DNA of 64,000 nt from Gracilaria domingensis. Its lineage: Eukaryota > Rhodophyta > Florideophyceae > Gracilariales > Gracilariaceae. The translations under genes and the position numbers were made by a program. Each line of letters opens with the position of its first letter. Position 1 is the stretch's first letter. The DNA is taken from NCBI GenBank assembly GCA_022539475.1, contig VCMS01000243.1:1-64000 (forward strand). Reading direction: 5' to 3'. The notes beneath the pieces are model-generated. The model did not search any database, was not told the origin of the DNA, and was given only the letters and a program-made list of their open reading frames with translations. This document shows positions 10,597 through 22,938 of the stretch, one piece after another.

Positions 10597-12443
10597 ATGA
10601 AAGACTATGAAACGCTACAACAAGCGATTTGGGAGTTCTTTGATGATCTCAATACGTCATTTACTGACATCAGCAAGCGAAATAATATCACCAAATCGCG
10701 ACTGCACCGAGCCTTCACATGGTGGTCCGCGCACATACCTGCAGCACAACCTTCCGGTCCAGAAGACATTCGGCTTCATGGATTGCCGACTCGTGGTGGA
10801 CAACGCATACTAGACGACGCCGAGGAGAACCTTATATGCGAAGCAATTAAAGAATATGCAGCAAACCGAACCCCGCTTGATCGCGAAAGCGTCGCGCAAC
10901 TCACTGGTCATCTCATTGAACTCATGCCCCAATCCCGAAAGTCAAAACTAAAGCTACGTAACGGTACTCCTTCGCTGGCGTGGGTAACCAACTTCGTTAA
11001 GAGGCACTCTCAACTCGATATTAAATCTGTCCAAATCGTCGAAGATAAGCGCATTATGGCAGTGACAAAGACAACAATTGCTGAGCACATCTCGCGTTTA
11101 AATGCATTGATGACGCCGTACCATATCATTAGTCCGGAACAAGTGTTTAATATCGACGAGAGTGGTGTAAGTTTCGCTCGTGGTGCCGGTAGACCCAGAC
11201 GCAAGGGAATTGGCCTCTGCACGGAACGTCTAATTCATACAAATCTGTCTACGAGAGGGACACTCGATCATGTGACATTAATGGGCGTCGTGGATGCCGC
11301 TGAGCAGGGGTTCAAGCCGGTTGTTATTTTTCCGGGAAAGAATGCCAGGTTTGGTCGCGTGAATGGAAAATACGAGACGTTACATAAGTATCTCCCAGAC
11401 TCATACGTAGATCATCGCGACCCTGCGGGTGTAGATAAGGATGTATTCTTTGATTGGGTTAAGCTGTTTGTAGAAGAGACTGCTCATCTGCGAAAGAAGC
11501 ACGGAAAGCTCTTGCTCATATTTGACGGGTACAAGAGCCATGTACAACATAATTCGTTGCATGCACTGAAGCAAGGACAAGTAATTGTTGATGGATTGCC
11601 TTCACATACATCTCGTGTATTGCAGCCGCTGGATGTTGGAGTGTTTTCTCCGTTCAAATCATACTTGCAGAAAGAGCTCCATGCTCGTGCACGTACAATT
11701 GAGAATTAGACGCCTCTGAAGTTTCAGATTGCATTGCAAGCGCATATGAGCAGGCTTTCACAAAGAGAAATATTACAGCTGGGTTTGCAAAGACAGGTGC
11801 CTGGGTGCCAGAGGTGGAAAAACCCAGCATTGAACCATTGCGCAATTTAACATATCACAACCAACAAGTCGTAATGGCTCCAGTTTTGTTGGATGAACTA
11901 ATGGCATCACTTGGTGCAAAGTCTCCGTCACTTCTTTCCGACGCAGCTGTCGAAGAGTCAGGAAAGATCAAAATAAGCACAAGAAAGAGAGCACATCTTA
12001 TCAACGATGCTATCATCGACGCTCTGAAGAAACGCGATGCCCGCGTCGCTGGAAAGGAGGCAAAAAAGAAAGATAAGGCTTTGAATAAGAAGGACAAAAA
12101 GAAGAAGAACACCGGTGATACCAAGATGAAATTACGCCGCAATCCCAATAGAGAGACACCGTTCGAGCCGCGTGATCTTATCAAGTTGGATCCTCGAAGA
12201 GGTATACAGCGTCGACGTCTGCGAGAGAGTAGATCTTATCGTCGAGAAGTTTGCAAAAATTTTGGGAGGCAGCTTAAGAGATCGTTTGACGAGGAATTAT
12301 CTGAGGAGCTACAGCATTTGTTGTCACTTGCACGACGCCGTCGTGTTTTGTTTGAAAAGCTGAAGGAAAATAGAAGAGGCCAGCGAATTGCCCGCATGTT
12401 GCGGGCCTCTCGCGCCGCTGCGAGATTGAGTCTGGCGGTTTGA
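10597..12443 (+). mobile_element. pogo/Tigger-like (Tc1/mariner superfamily) DNA transposase with one frameshift
   Basis: The first frame (10597-11709) gives an N-terminal helix-turn-helix region and a CENP-B/Tigger-like region. The DDE catalytic core has NIDESG (D187), IFDGYKSH (D310) and VLQPLDVGVFSPFK (D346). The frame then ends. The homologous sequence continues without a gap in the +2 frame (SDCIASAYEQAF...GAWVPEVEKPSIEPL), which stays open to 12443. One small insertion or deletion near 11700 therefore separates catalytic core from tail. The tail ends in Lys-rich (KKKDKALNKKDKKKKN) and Arg-rich stretches that could act as nuclear localisation or DNA-binding segments. AATAAA at 12535-12540 may be its polyadenylation signal. 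The DDD triad is intact, so inactivation looks recent. Terminal inverted repeats were not confidently located. Confidence 0.85.
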
Positions 12444-14678
12444 GATGTTGAGGTGTTGGTTAAGCTAGTGAGGAGATTGTGAGCAACCAGAAGGCATTCA
12501 TTTGTGTGGGGAGGTTGCTGAAATGTTGATTCGCAATAAATTCCGATTCACTGTTTTTTGGAAACGGTGCTGTTTTTGATGGTCACTGTTGCCGCGATGG
12601 AAGCGTGAGCCTTTATCCAATTGATATGAAAGTCATTCATCATCACGAGAACCATCTTTTGCGTCATCTGACAAAAGGCGAGGCCGTATGACATAGAACT
12701 TACGGAGTTCTACAAATTTCTGTACTTCGGGGTGGGGCAAAATTTGTCTGTTTAGATTCGTTGACGGAACGTTACACCACAGTTTGAAAGGCGTTGCTAT
12801 TATTGTTCTACTGGGTTTCCTTTGCGAAGAACGAAGAAAAGAAGGGCGTGTGTACCGTGAAAGATGCAAACGTAGCACGGTTGCAGACTGCAGAGCGTGC
12901 AGCAGTTTAGTGCTTGAGCTGTGAGCGTTACATCTGCTGGAAGATGTCCGTGTGCTGGAGCGTAGAGTGCAAGACCAGGATCATCCCCCACGAGTAAACG
13001 AGTGAGCAACCATCTCATTCCTTTTCTTTGTAAACAGTAAGACGCATGAATAAAATAGTGTAAACCTCGGAGACAGCAATACACCTAGTTGGCTGCCGAT
13101 ATTAAATTTTCTCTAGAACTACTTCAACATGCGAAGAAGCATTGCCAATGTTAGATCAGATTCGACCGATGAAGTATTTGTAGTCATAACTGCTAGATAT
13201 GCACCCTGCAACTGCAGAGATGAGTATAATGCCTGTGTTACAGCTGCAATGGATTGGGATAAAACGAACTGGAGAGGTATAAATGAAATGTGCTTTGATT
13301 CGCATGCTATTAAACGTTTACATACATCCTTTAAACGGACAAAACTAATTGTGCGTAGTGCTGCAAAACATCAAGTGGATGCTATTAAATGTAAGGTAGT
13401 TGGAAAATATATATATATATATAAAAAGAGAATTGTGAAAATCTCGTAAACGCGAAAAAGACGAAAAGTTGTTCAGAGCATTTTTTGTTCTGCGGCGTAG
13501 TGAAAGATGGTCTTTCTAAGGGATTGCAGGAGTCGGACGTAACTCTGGGGATCACCATTACGATACGCGTAGAGAGAAATAATAATCAGTATTTCCTTTA
13601 GAGTGGTCAGTCAGTCTTCATAATTTTGTAAAATAGTCAGTCATAAATACGGACGTGGTTTAAATTAAAAGAACGACTTTTAGAAGGAGTGGTTACAAAA
13701 CCAGACATCAAGAGTATTTCAAGTAAGATAACTCATATTTTCTAATTCTAAAGCGTTCCAAAATTGATTGAATTGAATGAAAAGTACCGAATTATATTGG
13801 AAAAAAAAACAAAGGTGTGAATTTGTAATTATCTCAATTAATAACTCATTATTCATTCAAAAATTTTCAGGTTAGTTACAACTTTTCAAAAATGGTTGAT
13901 GTTAATTTATTTTTCATTCTATTATAGACGAATACGTGATTTTGTTTACTAACTACAGCAAAAAAACCACAGCATAGCTGAAGGAAATTATTGGTATTCT
14001 TACGAACTCTGTTCTCTGCAGAAGAATATTTTAGGAACTTAGATATAGAACGACGTGAAAAGTGATATATTTCTTTGTCAGAAGATAGTTTCCAGAAGAG
14101 CTTTATGTCTTTTTCTTTGAGAAGTGCACTTCTCAAGGCGCTGATTTTGCAAATCTCGTGAGGTTTCTGTGACACTAGAGTTACAGCGTAACAAATAGCA
14201 ATCGATGTTGTTGTCAATGACGCATCTAAATCAGCAGCGCCGTCGTTGATTACGCGGATTGATGAGAAGAGTCCCACCTGATCCCGCTTCCTTTTTCAGC
14301 AGTTTGTCAGTTACGTGTAGTCAAATATACGAGCCTAATCATGAATTGTTTCAATGACTATCTCTATGAGCAGGATTCCAGCTTGGCCGCGTACAGCGCG
14401 ATTCTCGTTTGCTCACTACGTGTACACGTAAATTACTTCTACATTCTGAAACATACAGAGTACGATGTTGCACAATCAAATAGGTATTTACTTCAATATG
14501 GTTTTCCCATTCTGGTAATATCTATGGTGTATATAAGCTGTCTTCCTGGGTCAAGATGGTCAGAATTATCAATTGCAACCACAATTTTGTTCCTATCTTC
14601 AGCCAAAATTTACCAAGCTCCGCACAGAGAAAGAGGAATATTGTTTAACTTCCTGCAACGCTGAGATAATTAGTTCAA
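12444..14678. other. AT-rich region, no supported gene
   Basis: Several small frames exist (plus 13129-13449, minus 13876-14277, plus 14341-14664), none with a recognisable domain. The 13129 frame ends in a TA microsatellite (about 13408-13424). Composition is AT-rich and intron- or intergenic-like. Confidence 0.35.
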
Positions 14679-16367
14679 TTAGACGAGGAAAGCATTGCGA
14701 CCCCTCGGTAGGAAACTGCTTCTGATCCTAGTATTCCTCAGGAGAATACGATTGAAGAGAGTTCGGCGCCCAAAGAGATCATTTGCAATGGATTGGACAC
14801 GATCCAAAACGTCAGTCGGAATCTGATTGCGGAGAAGGTAGAAGAACTGGTCTCCATCACGCAAACGACCAAACTCAGTTCTTAGTAGTGCTCCCAAAGT
14901 GCGGCCAACGCCAGATCTAGGGGCCTTGTCTTCAGCCATCAAACCAATCCAAGCCTCGACAAGATCGACGTTACCATATGCCTCTTCCAGCTGGGCTGCC
15001 ACCTTAGGATCACTCGAGATGTCGGAGAAAGTTCTGGCCCTGGATCCAATGAAAAACCTTCTCAGCTCATTGTATTTCGCGACATTATGATCACGAGAAC
15101 GTTCCAAGTTAAGGGCGATCAGGTCAATGCCTTCTTCCTGTGGAACATTTTCAAACAAGAAGTTCCTGAGAATATTCACCACCTTCGCGTCAAATTCTTG
15201 AGCAGGGGTAGCAGCAGCGCCTCGGAGAAAGTTTTCAAGGTCAGATGAAGTGAATTCAGAACTCTTCTGGAAAAACATGTCTCTGGCTGGAACAGGAGGG
15301 AGGAAATTTCCATTGCTGTCTCTTCTGGTCACATCGGTACCGACAAGAGTGTGACCAAGACGGAATCCAGCTGTAGTGAATTCAAGACTGATCGTTGGAT
15401 CCACTGCCGGATTGTATCCTTGGTATGGCGGTAGGGTGGAGCCAAGAATTGCTGGTAGCCACTCTTCATAAACGACCTTTTGGAACTGGGCAATGTTGAC
15501 ACCACGAACAGTCTCATACTGCTCCTCCGGGGTAAAGTTCGGGAAAGCATCCTCGATCAAATCGCAAAGACGGTTATGTTCGCGGAGCCAGATGGTGTGC
15601 ATGACAGTCAGCATTGGTGTCTCACTGACTCGTGTATCACCACCAATGAAGAAATTATTGGAAGTGTCAGGAGAGTTGACGCGACCCCCGGTGTTAAGTG
15701 GTAAGAGATTTCCACGAGGGGATGTTCTCATGCGGCAGGAGTTGGGGGCACGGAGGAACTCATTGCGACTTTCATCGCTACCGTATACTGTAGAAAGGTC
15801 GAGAGCGGAAGAAAGCACGGTAATCGGACGCTCAATAGTTGATGTTGCGCTGATCCTGGCACGCTCAGAGCGAGTAAACTCCAACGTCCTCTTCGGAAGA
15901 TCAGGGTCGTTAGCGGGTACCTCAATCTCAAGGGCATCATTTGGATCCTCTGATAGCGGTGTGAGTGCAAAGTCGTGGTCGATGAACTGCCCAAAGAAGG
16001 TAAATACTTCGTTCAGACCTTGCGAGTTTTGGGTGTCCACGTCCTGATCGCTTACAATGTTAGAAATGACGCGTGGGCTTTCAAGACCTGCGTTATCGAC
16101 TTTCACAGAGTTCACGTTAAAGTAGCTGAATTGTGCACGACGAGCTTCTCCAAGAGCAGGATTAACCGCAGAGGTACATTTGCCAGTGAGGGTTCGGGTT
16201 GATACCGCGGCACATTCTGCCGCGCCGCCGGTTAGTGCGGGATCCTGGGCAGGTGGAAGGGGCCTGATGAATTCTGCTCCTATTCCAAACGGTTTTACCG
16301 GTTGAGCAGTAGCGATACCAACTAGGGCAACCACAAAAACTGTGGCGATTGCCGAGAAGCGAGCCAT
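14679..16367 (-). CDS. Secreted animal-type heme peroxidase
   Basis: The 562-aa protein starts with a clear signal peptide (MARFSAIATVFVVALVGIATA), so it should act outside the cell. It covers the animal heme peroxidase (peroxidasin/cyclooxygenase-type) catalytic domain. The distal histidine is in FGQFIDHDF (D130, H131). A calcium-loop-like LDLSTVYGSD spans 189-198. GDTRVSETPMLTVMHTIW holds the catalytic arginine R246 and glutamate E249, followed by REHNR. The proximal heme ligand is H339 in FRLGHTLV. All key residues are present, so it is probably active with H2O2 and may oxidise halides or phenolics in the wall. Length suits a single domain without LRR or Ig repeats. A TATA box lies 116 bp upstream of the ATG. 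Confidence 0.92.
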   Translation of the reverse strand: MARFSAIATVFVVALVGIATAQPVKPFGIGAEFIRPLPPAQDPALTGGAAECAAVSTRTLTGKCTSAVNPALGEARRAQFSYFNVNSVKVDNAGLESPRVISNIVSDQDVDTQNSQGLNEVFTFFGQFIDHDFALTPLSEDPNDALEIEVPANDPDLPKRTLEFTRSERARISATSTIERPITVLSSALDLSTVYGSDESRNEFLRAPNSCRMRTSPRGNLLPLNTGGRVNSPDTSNNFFIGGDTRVSETPMLTVMHTIWLREHNRLCDLIEDAFPNFTPEEQYETVRGVNIAQFQKVVYEEWLPAILGSTLPPYQGYNPAVDPTISLEFTTAGFRLGHTLVGTDVTRRDSNGNFLPPVPARDMFFQKSSEFTSSDLENFLRGAAATPAQEFDAKVVNILRNFLFENVPQEEGIDLIALNLERSRDHNVAKYNELRRFFIGSRARTFSDISSDPKVAAQLEEAYGNVDLVEAWIGLMAEDKAPRSGVGRTLGALLRTEFGRLRDGDQFFYLLRNQIPTDVLDRVQSIANDLFGRRTLFNRILLRNTRIRSSFLPRGRNAFLV

Positions 16368-16482
16368 GTGTGGGGAAAGCTAGTTCAACTGATGTGTCTC
16401 CAAGCAAATGTGGCCTCAATAAGGTGGTGAGGTGCGTGAAGAGTGAGGGGGAAGAGGCGAGTGTGAGTTACTCACCTCTTAA

Positions 16483-16490
16483 CTTTTATA
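16483..16490 (-). promoter_or_regulatory. TATA box of the heme peroxidase gene
   Basis: TATAAAAG on the minus strand, 116 bp before the peroxidase ATG. The same element at similar spacing precedes other genes here (22931, 43723, 55954). Confidence 0.6.
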
Positions 16491-16499
16491 CATCTTTGG

Positions 16500-19400
16500 C
16501 ACCGTGCTTCTGAGCCAAGGAATGATCTGCCGGCACACATGAGGTCACGAGAAGTGTTGCAATGGTGTTAAGGTGGCAACAAGAAGCCTTGCTCCTAATC
16601 CATAATACACAGAGCAGTATCTTGGCTACAAAGTCATATGCTCACCCTTCTGTTCGGCTGATATCATCCAAAACATGCGGAGTAGTCAATGCCTTCAGAG
16701 CACCCTTTTCCATTCTCAATCGCAACACTTCACACGTCACTTGACATGGCGGCAGAATGCCAAGCCTCTCGCCTCTCGTACTACTTGCGGTGAGACGTTT
16801 CATGTTCATCGTTTCAACGTGGTTTGTGTATAATTGTACTTTCCAGCGAGTCAAAACAAATGGATTGGAAACCGATTCTTGTGGTAGACGAAAAGGAGAA
16901 GATTTCCACAAAAATAATGTGACATCAGTAGTTATTGGAGGTGATCAGCTGGGTGTGCACGAGACGAGAATGACAGAGCCACCGTTGCTGGACGGAGAAA
17001 CTCGGCAACAAAAATTTTGTTTATTTAATGTTCTCGAAGGGTGGATGTTTGTATGTTCATATTATGGACGACAGCAATGACGATGGCGATTTCACCGCGG
17101 GAGTCCCGCGGCCTCATTCAACAGAGCAGAGAGTCCTTCGTCGCAACTGGTTTGGCCCAATGAAGTCTGCCAAAGGTAATGGGGTTGGCTTAGGCACAAG
17201 CTAACATGGCGTATTGAGTGGATGTGCTTTTCTGCTACACGTACTGTTGTACTTGTGCACAGCGTGAGCGCCGCGAGCAAGGGAGGGTTAAGAGCGGCAT
17301 GTAGCGCTGTAGCTTTACTGCGGTAAGGCAGGTTCCAGCCATGCACTTTCAAGACTTGTTGAAAAGCGTTCTCGGCGTTGGGCTGCTCGGAAATCGAGAG
17401 CCGTTCCGGTAAAGATACCGGGAGATTGAGGTCCAGAAAGACAAAATTGAATCCACACTGTTCTGGATGTGAAACGCTGGAGAAAGCTCAGTGACTTGTT
17501 CAAATAATTCCACGCTGGTTACGCATCTACGGAATGGATGTCGTGGAGAAGCTTGCCAGAAGTTTGCTTGCTGCAGCAAGTCTGAAGGTGGCAGATGTAC
17601 ATGCCAGGTTTCTGGTCAGTGAAGTGACTAACGCATGCTAAACGCATAGTATCCCGTAGCGCTTGTTCAGTTTCGACGAGACTGATAACGGTAGGGCCCA
17701 ACCTGATCGGGCAATTGTGCTTCTTCGATACATATTTATTTTTGTACGGGGTGTAACCCCTGCTACAAGTTTATTGATGACGTCGGGAAGCATTAAACAC
17801 TGCTGTAACAGGGCCGCAAAATAAGGTCCCATAATAACAGACTTCTTTAACGTACCGTGCGTTATCGGGAAGTTATTAATAATTGACTCGAAATTCTTAA
17901 TTGGCGTCAAATAATCGGCAAGCCCTGTCAGAAAACTATCTGCTTGAGTCAGAATGAGGCATTGCATCATCAGAACGTGATGAGGCAATGCTGCCAAAAC
18001 GTCAACATTAACTTTCTTGTATCTAGAATGACCAAAGGTGCGCTATGCAAAACTGGCACTGTCAGCGAATGACGTGCGGACAATACGTGTACATTATGGA
18101 ACATTTTCGAACCGTCGAAAAAGGTTTCAGATATTTCAACCCATTTGAACCCAAAATTGTTTTTTGATTGATAATATTGAGCGCACTTCATGTCGTTGAT
18201 TCTATTGGAGGAATTGTGAGAGCCACTGAAAACAGCAAATTGGCAACAGTGAAGAATGGATTTTCAGGACGAGGAAGTAGATTTATTGGAAAATTTGGGG
18301 ACTATCTACGACTGGATCTTTGCAGGTTCTAACCGCTGCTCGCTCGGTTAGTTATGGATGTCATCGGAGCGGCAGCGGGCAGCTGAAGTCGACCAGCATT
18401 GATCCGTCGCAATCCCATGGACTACGACGAAGGCACTTCCTTATATCTGTGTTTTGTTCCCACCCTCCCACGCCTGTACTTCTTTTCGGGACATGATGCA
18501 TCTTCTAGATGCTCGTGTAGTTAGATTAATTTGTAACTGAGCTAGTGTTTTTCAGTGCTTTCTGGGACACTTTTCCTACACCAAAACAGTAAACAGTAAA
18601 GATCGCTCAAAGAGCTGTACTCAAGTGAAGCAATTAATGGCGAGTTTCGAAACTGCGAGTTTTCAAACTCGCAATTTCCGGCATCTTGCATATTCATCTG
18701 CCGAAGATATCTTTACATTCCGGTGTTTTCAACACCTCACCCGGTATTACGAACGCAACCTTGCATTACTAGCGCCGTCCCAGCCCAATTTTGCTCAAGC
18801 GCGTCTTCGAAGCTGCTCCCGAACTCTAGTAGAGTCTTTACTAACGTCCGCTTATGTATTTACGAGAACTTATTTTTGTGACAAATAAAGGCTCTTTTCT
18901 CTAACAATCAATTAGGAGACGTGTATTGGGTTTTGCGAGGAACGAAGTCTCAGGGGCGAATCTGCGGCCCGAGAGCTCAAGCTCGGCAACGATCCACGCC
19001 TTGCTCCGTCGTCGACCTCTCATTGCTATAATCTTTCACTCTTGGATCGCGGTGGAGCTATCGCGCATGTCTCCTTCAAAAACCCAACTGTCCCATCCCA
19101 CACTCAATAGCTGTGTCGTTCACACTATTAATTACTATTTATGTCTCCAGTTGCACAAGCTTAGGAGCAGCATACTTCTGACGGAGGATGGGCTGCGCAG
19201 TGAAGTTGCCGATCTACACGAGCCGAATGAGGTTTGATGACAGTACTAAATCTTGGACCCCGTCACCAGCCACACCGTTAGAAAACATTAGCAACAGAGC
19301 TTATAGCATGTTTGCTATAGTTTGAAGCATTCCGAACGAATTATTATATCAAACTACATTAGATCTACTTGATCCTCCCTCGTCACCTCCTATGCTTTCC

Positions 19401-20347
19401 ACGTCAAACATCTTCGGCACAAATGAGCGTTCCAGGTATTTGTATTGTTGAGTATTCCAAAACAGTTGAAAGGATCTCCATATGGTTCCATCGTGAAAGA
19501 ATCCAAATATGAGTAAGAAGAGTCCCATTTAAATTTCATCGTTTGATTTGTTCTATTTGTTGTTTCGGATGAATATATGCGATTCGGGATCCATTCCTTG
19601 CTCCACTATTTCCATTGGTTCCACGGCCTCTCCATACACATAACTAGTAGTCCATTTTCTTTTTCCTGCCATCCTCCAGTCATCCAAGTCCCTGACGAGC
19701 ATATTCATCACGAATCCTTTCATCTTCGGAGATATCTTATTTAGCACGCAACGCTTCCTTCTGATGATTTTGTTGAGTGATTTTGAAATGTTCAGCATTG
19801 TGGCTGTATCTGTTTGAATAATTTAAGGAGGTTTTTCCAAATTGATGCTACAAGCGGATTGCTTTTTGAGTTGCTGAGCAGGTTCAATTACAGAAAGAAG
19901 GAAGATATATTTAATGATATATAACGCGAAGAATGCAATTTTCCATTTACAAATTCTTGGCATGAAAAAAAGTTATGAAAGAATTCAATTGTTTTAACGA
20001 AAATGAGAGTAGCAAAAGCTGAGACGAAAAGCACTTCAGACAATTTTTATGATATCGAATTTTGAAAGATAAAGAGAAACATTTAATATTGCAAAGAACT
20101 TTTGCCTCCTTTTCGAAGTTTTGGAAAATAAAAAAGAAAGTTATTCTCTTATCGGCCTATTCTACTACCCCTAGGGTATTCAAAATCGGTGAATATTCTC
20201 AACTGCATTGTACTCCTTTTTCTGCGCCTCTCGTCTCCGTTCTCCATCGCCCGCTTATCTCTATTGTCTACATCATGCTCTTTTATCCTTGCTGACAAAA
20301 GCTCTTTATCAAGTTCCCTCCTTCTCTCTCTAACCTTGTCCTCTTCT
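16500..20347. other. Long gene-poor stretch
   Basis: No gene can be supported. Minus-strand frames between 17092 and 18191 are fairly dense and overlap in different frames, which could be a decayed protein-coding element; no family was recognised. A small basic minus frame at 19553-19798 faintly resembles a histone-fold helix but is too weak to call. A CCGCGGG/CCCGCGG mini-hairpin lies near 17094-17112, and a GCGAGTTT/AAACTCGC hairpin near 18656-18673. AATAAA at 18884 is a possible poly(A) signal without a clear gene. Confidence 0.35.
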
Positions 20348-21208
20348 TTATACTCTGTTCCACTCTTCGTCGGTAAGTACACCAAATGGGTCTCCTCTTC
20401 TTCTTTGATCTCTGTCACGTTCCCTTCTACGTTCCCTTCTACGTTCCCTTCTACGTTCTCTGTGACGTTCTCTCCTTTCGTCCCTTTCTTGTGCGCTTCT
20501 ACTTATTCCGTTCCACTCTTCTTCAGTAAATACACCCAATGGGTCTCCTCCTCTTCTATGTTCTCTATGATGTTCTGTTCTATCTTCCCTCTCACGGGCT
20601 CCTCTCTCTTCCCTGTTATGTACTCGTCTACCACGTCCCCGCCCTTCCTCTCTGTCCTGTCTTCCGTCGATTCTACGTCCCCGTTCTCCCTTGACTATCA
20701 CTGTAACGAACACTGCATCCTTGAGAAGCAAAACAGCTATTCCAGCTTTTGAACACCGCCTTCCGTCCCTGAAGCTCGCCCTAAAGAGCGCTCGTCTTAA
20801 ATCAAGCTGGTGAGCTTGACCAGCCACCAAAGCAATTTTCAAAACTTGAGCACCAACTTCCATAGGATATTTACATCCAACGAGAACGGAAGATGCTCTT
20901 CTTCGTCGTTGCCGTACATTCGGATACATTGTGTTCGTTTCCAATTGTCGGATAGCCTCTCTTTCTGCCTCGCGGTGCAGTGCTGAACTCCACCGAAGGA
21001 TTGGAAGATATTCTCCAAATGAAGAACGGGCTTCGTTTAGATGTTCAAGGGCCGTAATCGACAAGTCTCGTTCGCTGCGATCTGGGAATGGACGGGAAAC
21101 AGGATAGGGGAAAAAGGGAGCTTCACGTTCCACAGTTTCCGTGAAGCCGATGTAAAGCTGCGTACCCGCCCTAAAGAGGGAGGAGTCAATTGAAACCTGT
21201 TGCATCAC
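20348..21208 (-). CDS. CAP/SCP-like domain protein with Arg/Glu-rich repeat tail
   Basis: Residues 48-173 of this 286-aa protein resemble a CAP (cysteine-rich secretory/PR-1) domain: LEHLNEARSSFGEYLPILRW then SSALHREAEREA fits helix 1-2 of the fold, and KAGIAVLLLKDAVFVTVIVK fits the final strands. The residual similarity is weak and the usual CAP histidine motifs are not obvious. No signal peptide is visible, so the true 5' end may lie upstream. Residues 176-286 are an Arg/Glu tail in which GDPLGVFTEEEWN and GDPFGVLTDEEWN repeat around an RRERRRER tract. The tract is encoded by a 12-bp tandem repeat (about 20410-20460). A plus-strand frame over the same DNA is a shadow. Confidence 0.45.
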   Translation of the reverse strand: MMQQVSIDSSLFRAGTQLYIGFTETVEREAPFFPYPVSRPFPDRSERDLSITALEHLNEARSSFGEYLPILRWSSALHREAEREAIRQLETNTMYPNVRQRRRRASSVLVGCKYPMEVGAQVLKIALVAGQAHQLDLRRALFRASFRDGRRCSKAGIAVLLLKDAVFVTVIVKGERGRRIDGRQDREEGRGRGRRVHNREERGAREREDRTEHHREHRRGGDPLGVFTEEEWNGISRSAQERDERRERHRERRRERRRERRRERDRDQRRRGDPFGVLTDEEWNRV

Positions 21209-22930
21209 GAAAACCGTTCGTCAGACTTTATCGGAATTTGTTGGGTTCTGAGAAGACGAGCACAAGGAGACATGTTCGAGTCCTACTGTTATAGGCAGAC
21301 AAGAATAAACAGATGCTGTATTCTGCGTAAAGTACAATCTCTTACTGAAGAATATGAGCTGCATCGGCACTGAATTATGATAGTGGACCTCGAGTGAGAA
21401 CATGAGCATTCTGTGGAAGAAAGTGGCTACGCAGATATATGATGAAAAAGAAATGAGCAGAAATACATCAAACTTAAGGCATTTCTGAGGTTACAGCAGA
21501 TACAGCATGACACCTGTAAATAAAAAAATGAATGGATCGAAAATACCGCTGCTCCGAGTATCCACTTAAAGGGGTGTAAAAGAGGCGTGGGACGAGCAGA
21601 AGGCGAGTCAAATGTGCAGCAATACTGAAACTTGAAATGCAATGTTTTGAGATTTGCTACACTGTGGAGCAGGGCCACAGCGCACACGCATCACGGTGCA
21701 AGCGGGTCTTTGTTCGCGGTGCAGACCAGCTGCAACCCCGCCGCCCCGCTGACGACATTTTTCTCGCCGTCATCATCATGAGTATCATGAGTGTCATGTC
21801 TGTCGTCCAGCCGCCCTCTCGTCCGTTTTTTCGCCTCCAAAATTTGGATGATGGAGCTGTGACATTTAATGTCACAGCCCCATCGCTGCTCGTGGTGCGT
21901 CCCCTCCACAGATCTTACTTGAGCGCTGACAAGCAACTAACCGATGTCGCATGTCACAGCCGGCATCCGTGGTCCTCTGTTTCCGATCAGTCGCAGCTGC
22001 CGTCCTTTACACGTAGTTCTCTCAGAACCCTCTACCTTCCTAAACACACGTAGCCTTGGTACTGGATCAATACAACCAAACTTTTGACCAGTTTGGAACA
22101 AACTTCAACACCAAACGGGCTTCATGACGTGGATTGTCGCAATGCCTGCACCTTTGGTACGCATCATGAACGCTGCTGTTCGACATGGAGGATTCCTCAC
22201 AACGGGCCAAGAGAATATACTTTCCGATATCGATGATGACGTGGATAACGCATTGGCAGATCATGATCATGATCATGATGAGTTGATGGCGCGCCCAAGG
22301 GGGTAACAGCATCTTCTAGTACATGTACCCTGCTAAATATGCAACCTAAACGTAACCTAAACATCATATTATTCTAAGTTCTGATTGACTGATCCAAGCT
22401 TGGCATTACCTTCAAGGTAGACCCTGTCCTGTGCTGACGGCTCATCATGACATGTCTCGTGCGTCCACGGCACGAACGCTTTACAGAAAGAACAAAACGG
22501 CAAATGATTCCTTAGCAATTTTCGAGAAAGTTTGTATCAATAGGCAGTTCGTTCAGAAGTTCCTTCTGTGAAACTGAGAACTTCCACCCCATCAAGACAT
22601 CTTTTTTCTTTCAAATGATACGAAAGCGAAAACTGTTTCTCATGCGAAGATGATCCTGAACACCAAGCAATGCATTTAGCACCATCAGCACCATTCTTCC
22701 ACACGGGATGGTCTCATATCTATGCCAGTTGTCAGAGCAGTTGATGTGATGTTCAAGATGATTGGCTGAGTGACTCTACGATCCGTCTGTAGCTATCTTG
22801 TTCCTCGTGGACGTGTTTCCTATCCAAACATCTCATGATCGAAAGATATCCTTCCAAAAAGATTGTCACAAGAAAATTGGGAGAACCATTTTTCGGCACC
22901 TAGGTCTCATTTGTCTTGTGTTCTTTCTCC
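21209..22930. other. No supported gene; contains a long palindrome
   Basis: Small frames on both strands (for example plus 21637-22053) lack recognisable domains. A GATCAT-type microsatellite is at about 22257-22281, and a long near-perfect palindrome is listed separately at 21850-21884. The last 100 bp form the promoter and leader of the dynamin-related gene. Confidence 0.35.
21850..21884. repeat. Near-perfect 35-nt palindrome
   Basis: Arms of 17 nt (21850-21866 and 21868-21884) pair around a single T at 21867 with only one mismatch (A21855 against C21879). The core GCTGTGACATT is perfectly mirrored. It could be a cruciform-prone site, a foldback element or a binding site; nothing nearby indicates which. 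Confidence 0.65.
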
Positions 22931-22938
22931 TATAAAAG
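22931..22938 (+). promoter_or_regulatory. TATA box of the dynamin-related gene
   Basis: TATAAAAG, 98 bp before the chosen ATG at 23029. The position supports that start over the in-frame codon at 22942, which is only 4 bp past the box. Confidence 0.6.

Noticed and set aside
19553-19798. Small basic frame with faint resemblance to histone H2B helices
   Set aside because: Similarity is limited to a few spaced residues and the core histone motif is not present.
20189-20752. 187-aa Ser/Phe-rich plus-strand frame
   Set aside because: Shadow of the Arg/Glu-rich tail of the CAP-like protein on the other strand.
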